From contig NC_134771.1 in assembly GCF_050436995.1 (NCBI RefSeq), forward strand, positions 4,195,501-4,259,500: DNA of 64,000 nt. Direction: 5' to 3'. Positions 63,558 through 64,000 of the stretch are shown piece after piece; positions within the stretch are counted from its first letter, which is position 1; each line of letters begins with the position of its first letter. The DNA is from Anticarsia gemmatalis (lineage: Eukaryota > Arthropoda > Insecta > Lepidoptera > Erebidae). Below the pieces are notes generated by a model, which saw only the letters and a list, made by a program, of their open reading frames with translations, did no database searches and had not been told where the DNA came from. The position numbers were made by a program, and so were the translations under genes.

Positions 63558-63672
63558 TTAACCCATTACTGTCCCACTGCTGGGCAAGGGTCTCCTCCCG
63601 TAATGAGGGAGGGGTTAGGGCTTCAGTCCACCATTCTGGCCAAGTGCGAGTTGGGGTCTTTGCATACCTTCT
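63558..63672 (-). mobile_element. SINE-E 3' fragment
   Basis: TTAACCCATTACTGTCCCAC, TGCTGGGCAAGGGTCTCCTC, GAGGGAGGGGTTAGGGC, GAGTTGGGGTCTTTGCATAC. Confidence 0.8.
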
Positions 63673-63688
63673 ACATAGTTCGATTTCT

Positions 63689-63822
63689 AGACGGAACAAA
63701 TATTTGTGAGTTCAACGAATACTTTTTTCGGGTCTGCTTGTGCTATGTGTCCGATTGTATTAAGTCTCCGCGACACAAGAGCAATTCTTAGTGCGGGAGT
63801 TGTCTTTTAAAGAAAAAAAAAC
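63689..63822 (+). mobile_element. SINE-B copy (5' truncated)
   Basis: TAGACGGAACAAATATTTGT, TTTTTTCGGGTCTGCTTGTG, GCGACACAAGAGCAATTCTT, AGTGCGGGAGTTGTC. It joins directly to the SINE-E fragment on its left. Confidence 0.78.
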
Positions 63823-63901
63823 AAAATTTTCTTAGCATCTTATCACTGTCTTGTTAAGTCTAGAAGTATTTTCAAGTAACGTTCCTAACTTCTTGTTTTC
63901 A

Positions 63902-64000
63902 GCTGATAGTGTTCAATGTGTAAGAGTGACAGTAAATCACAGTGAAGTAGTTAGTTGAGTGCACAGTAGCCGTGACATGTGCATGCTGATACTTAGTACC
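63902..64000 (+). CDS. Possible 5' exon of an unidentified gene (runs off window)
   Basis: A good acceptor (pyrimidine-rich, ending TTGTTTTCAG at about 63892-63901) precedes 99 non-repetitive bases. An ATG at 63977-63979 would begin MCMLILST and stays open to the window end; the upstream part would be 5' UTR. Repeated AGTGACAG/CAGTGAAGT words are common in insect 5' UTRs. The reading frame is too short to identify and no family is proposed. It could be chance. Confidence 0.25.

Overview
The window reads as euchromatic, AT-rich, intron- and repeat-laden nuclear DNA from a moth or butterfly (Lepidoptera). The reasons are a zeta-COP gene with insect-like sequence and normal GT-AG introns, and a dense fill of short non-autonomous transposons of kinds familiar from Lepidoptera: Helitron-like elements that begin TC and end CTAG, tRNA-headed SINEs, palindromic MITEs and mariner ends. 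No bacterial gene, operon, CRISPR array or prophage is present. The species cannot be named from this sequence.

Genes. The only protein-coding gene I can demonstrate is the 5' half of the coatomer zeta subunit gene (COPZ), minus strand, three exons at 2059-2076, 1310-1455 and 762-861. It reads through intact splice sites into the conserved N-terminal 88 residues; the remaining exons must lie to the left of the window. A possible first exon of another plus-strand gene sits at the right edge (63902-64000), with a promoter-like block about 1.5 kb upstream (62420-62570). Both are tentative. Open reading frames of 60-117 codons occur throughout, but none looks like a protein; many run through transposon copies.

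Repeats. About 60 kb is a mosaic of short elements. I recognise five tRNA-headed SINE families (called A to E here), SINE-like families whose heads match the internal promoter of 5S rRNA genes (5S-A, 5S-B, and a third head 5S-C), five kinds of Helitron-like element (Hel-1 to Hel-5), hAT-type MITEs with 8-bp target duplications, a mariner-derived MITE plus solo mariner ends, two palindromic MITE families, LINE 3' tails and a dispersed repeat called X. I found no transposase, Rep-helicase or reverse transcriptase reading frame, so every element here depends on enzymes encoded elsewhere.

What stands out: (1) 5S-like SINE heads that keep the exact 21-nt spacing between the two conserved 5S blocks, with two copies flanked by clean 15-bp and 11-bp target duplications; (2) chimeric Helitrons that join the first half of one family to the second half of another at a shared ATAGGCTA motif, present in two copies; (3) one Helitron ending exactly where another begins; (4) a repeat whose roughly 100-bp core is inverted relative to its flank in one of two copies; (5) a complete hAT MITE with a perfect 8-bp duplication; (6) a pair of 97%-identical 170-bp direct repeats; and several readable nested insertions that give relative ages.
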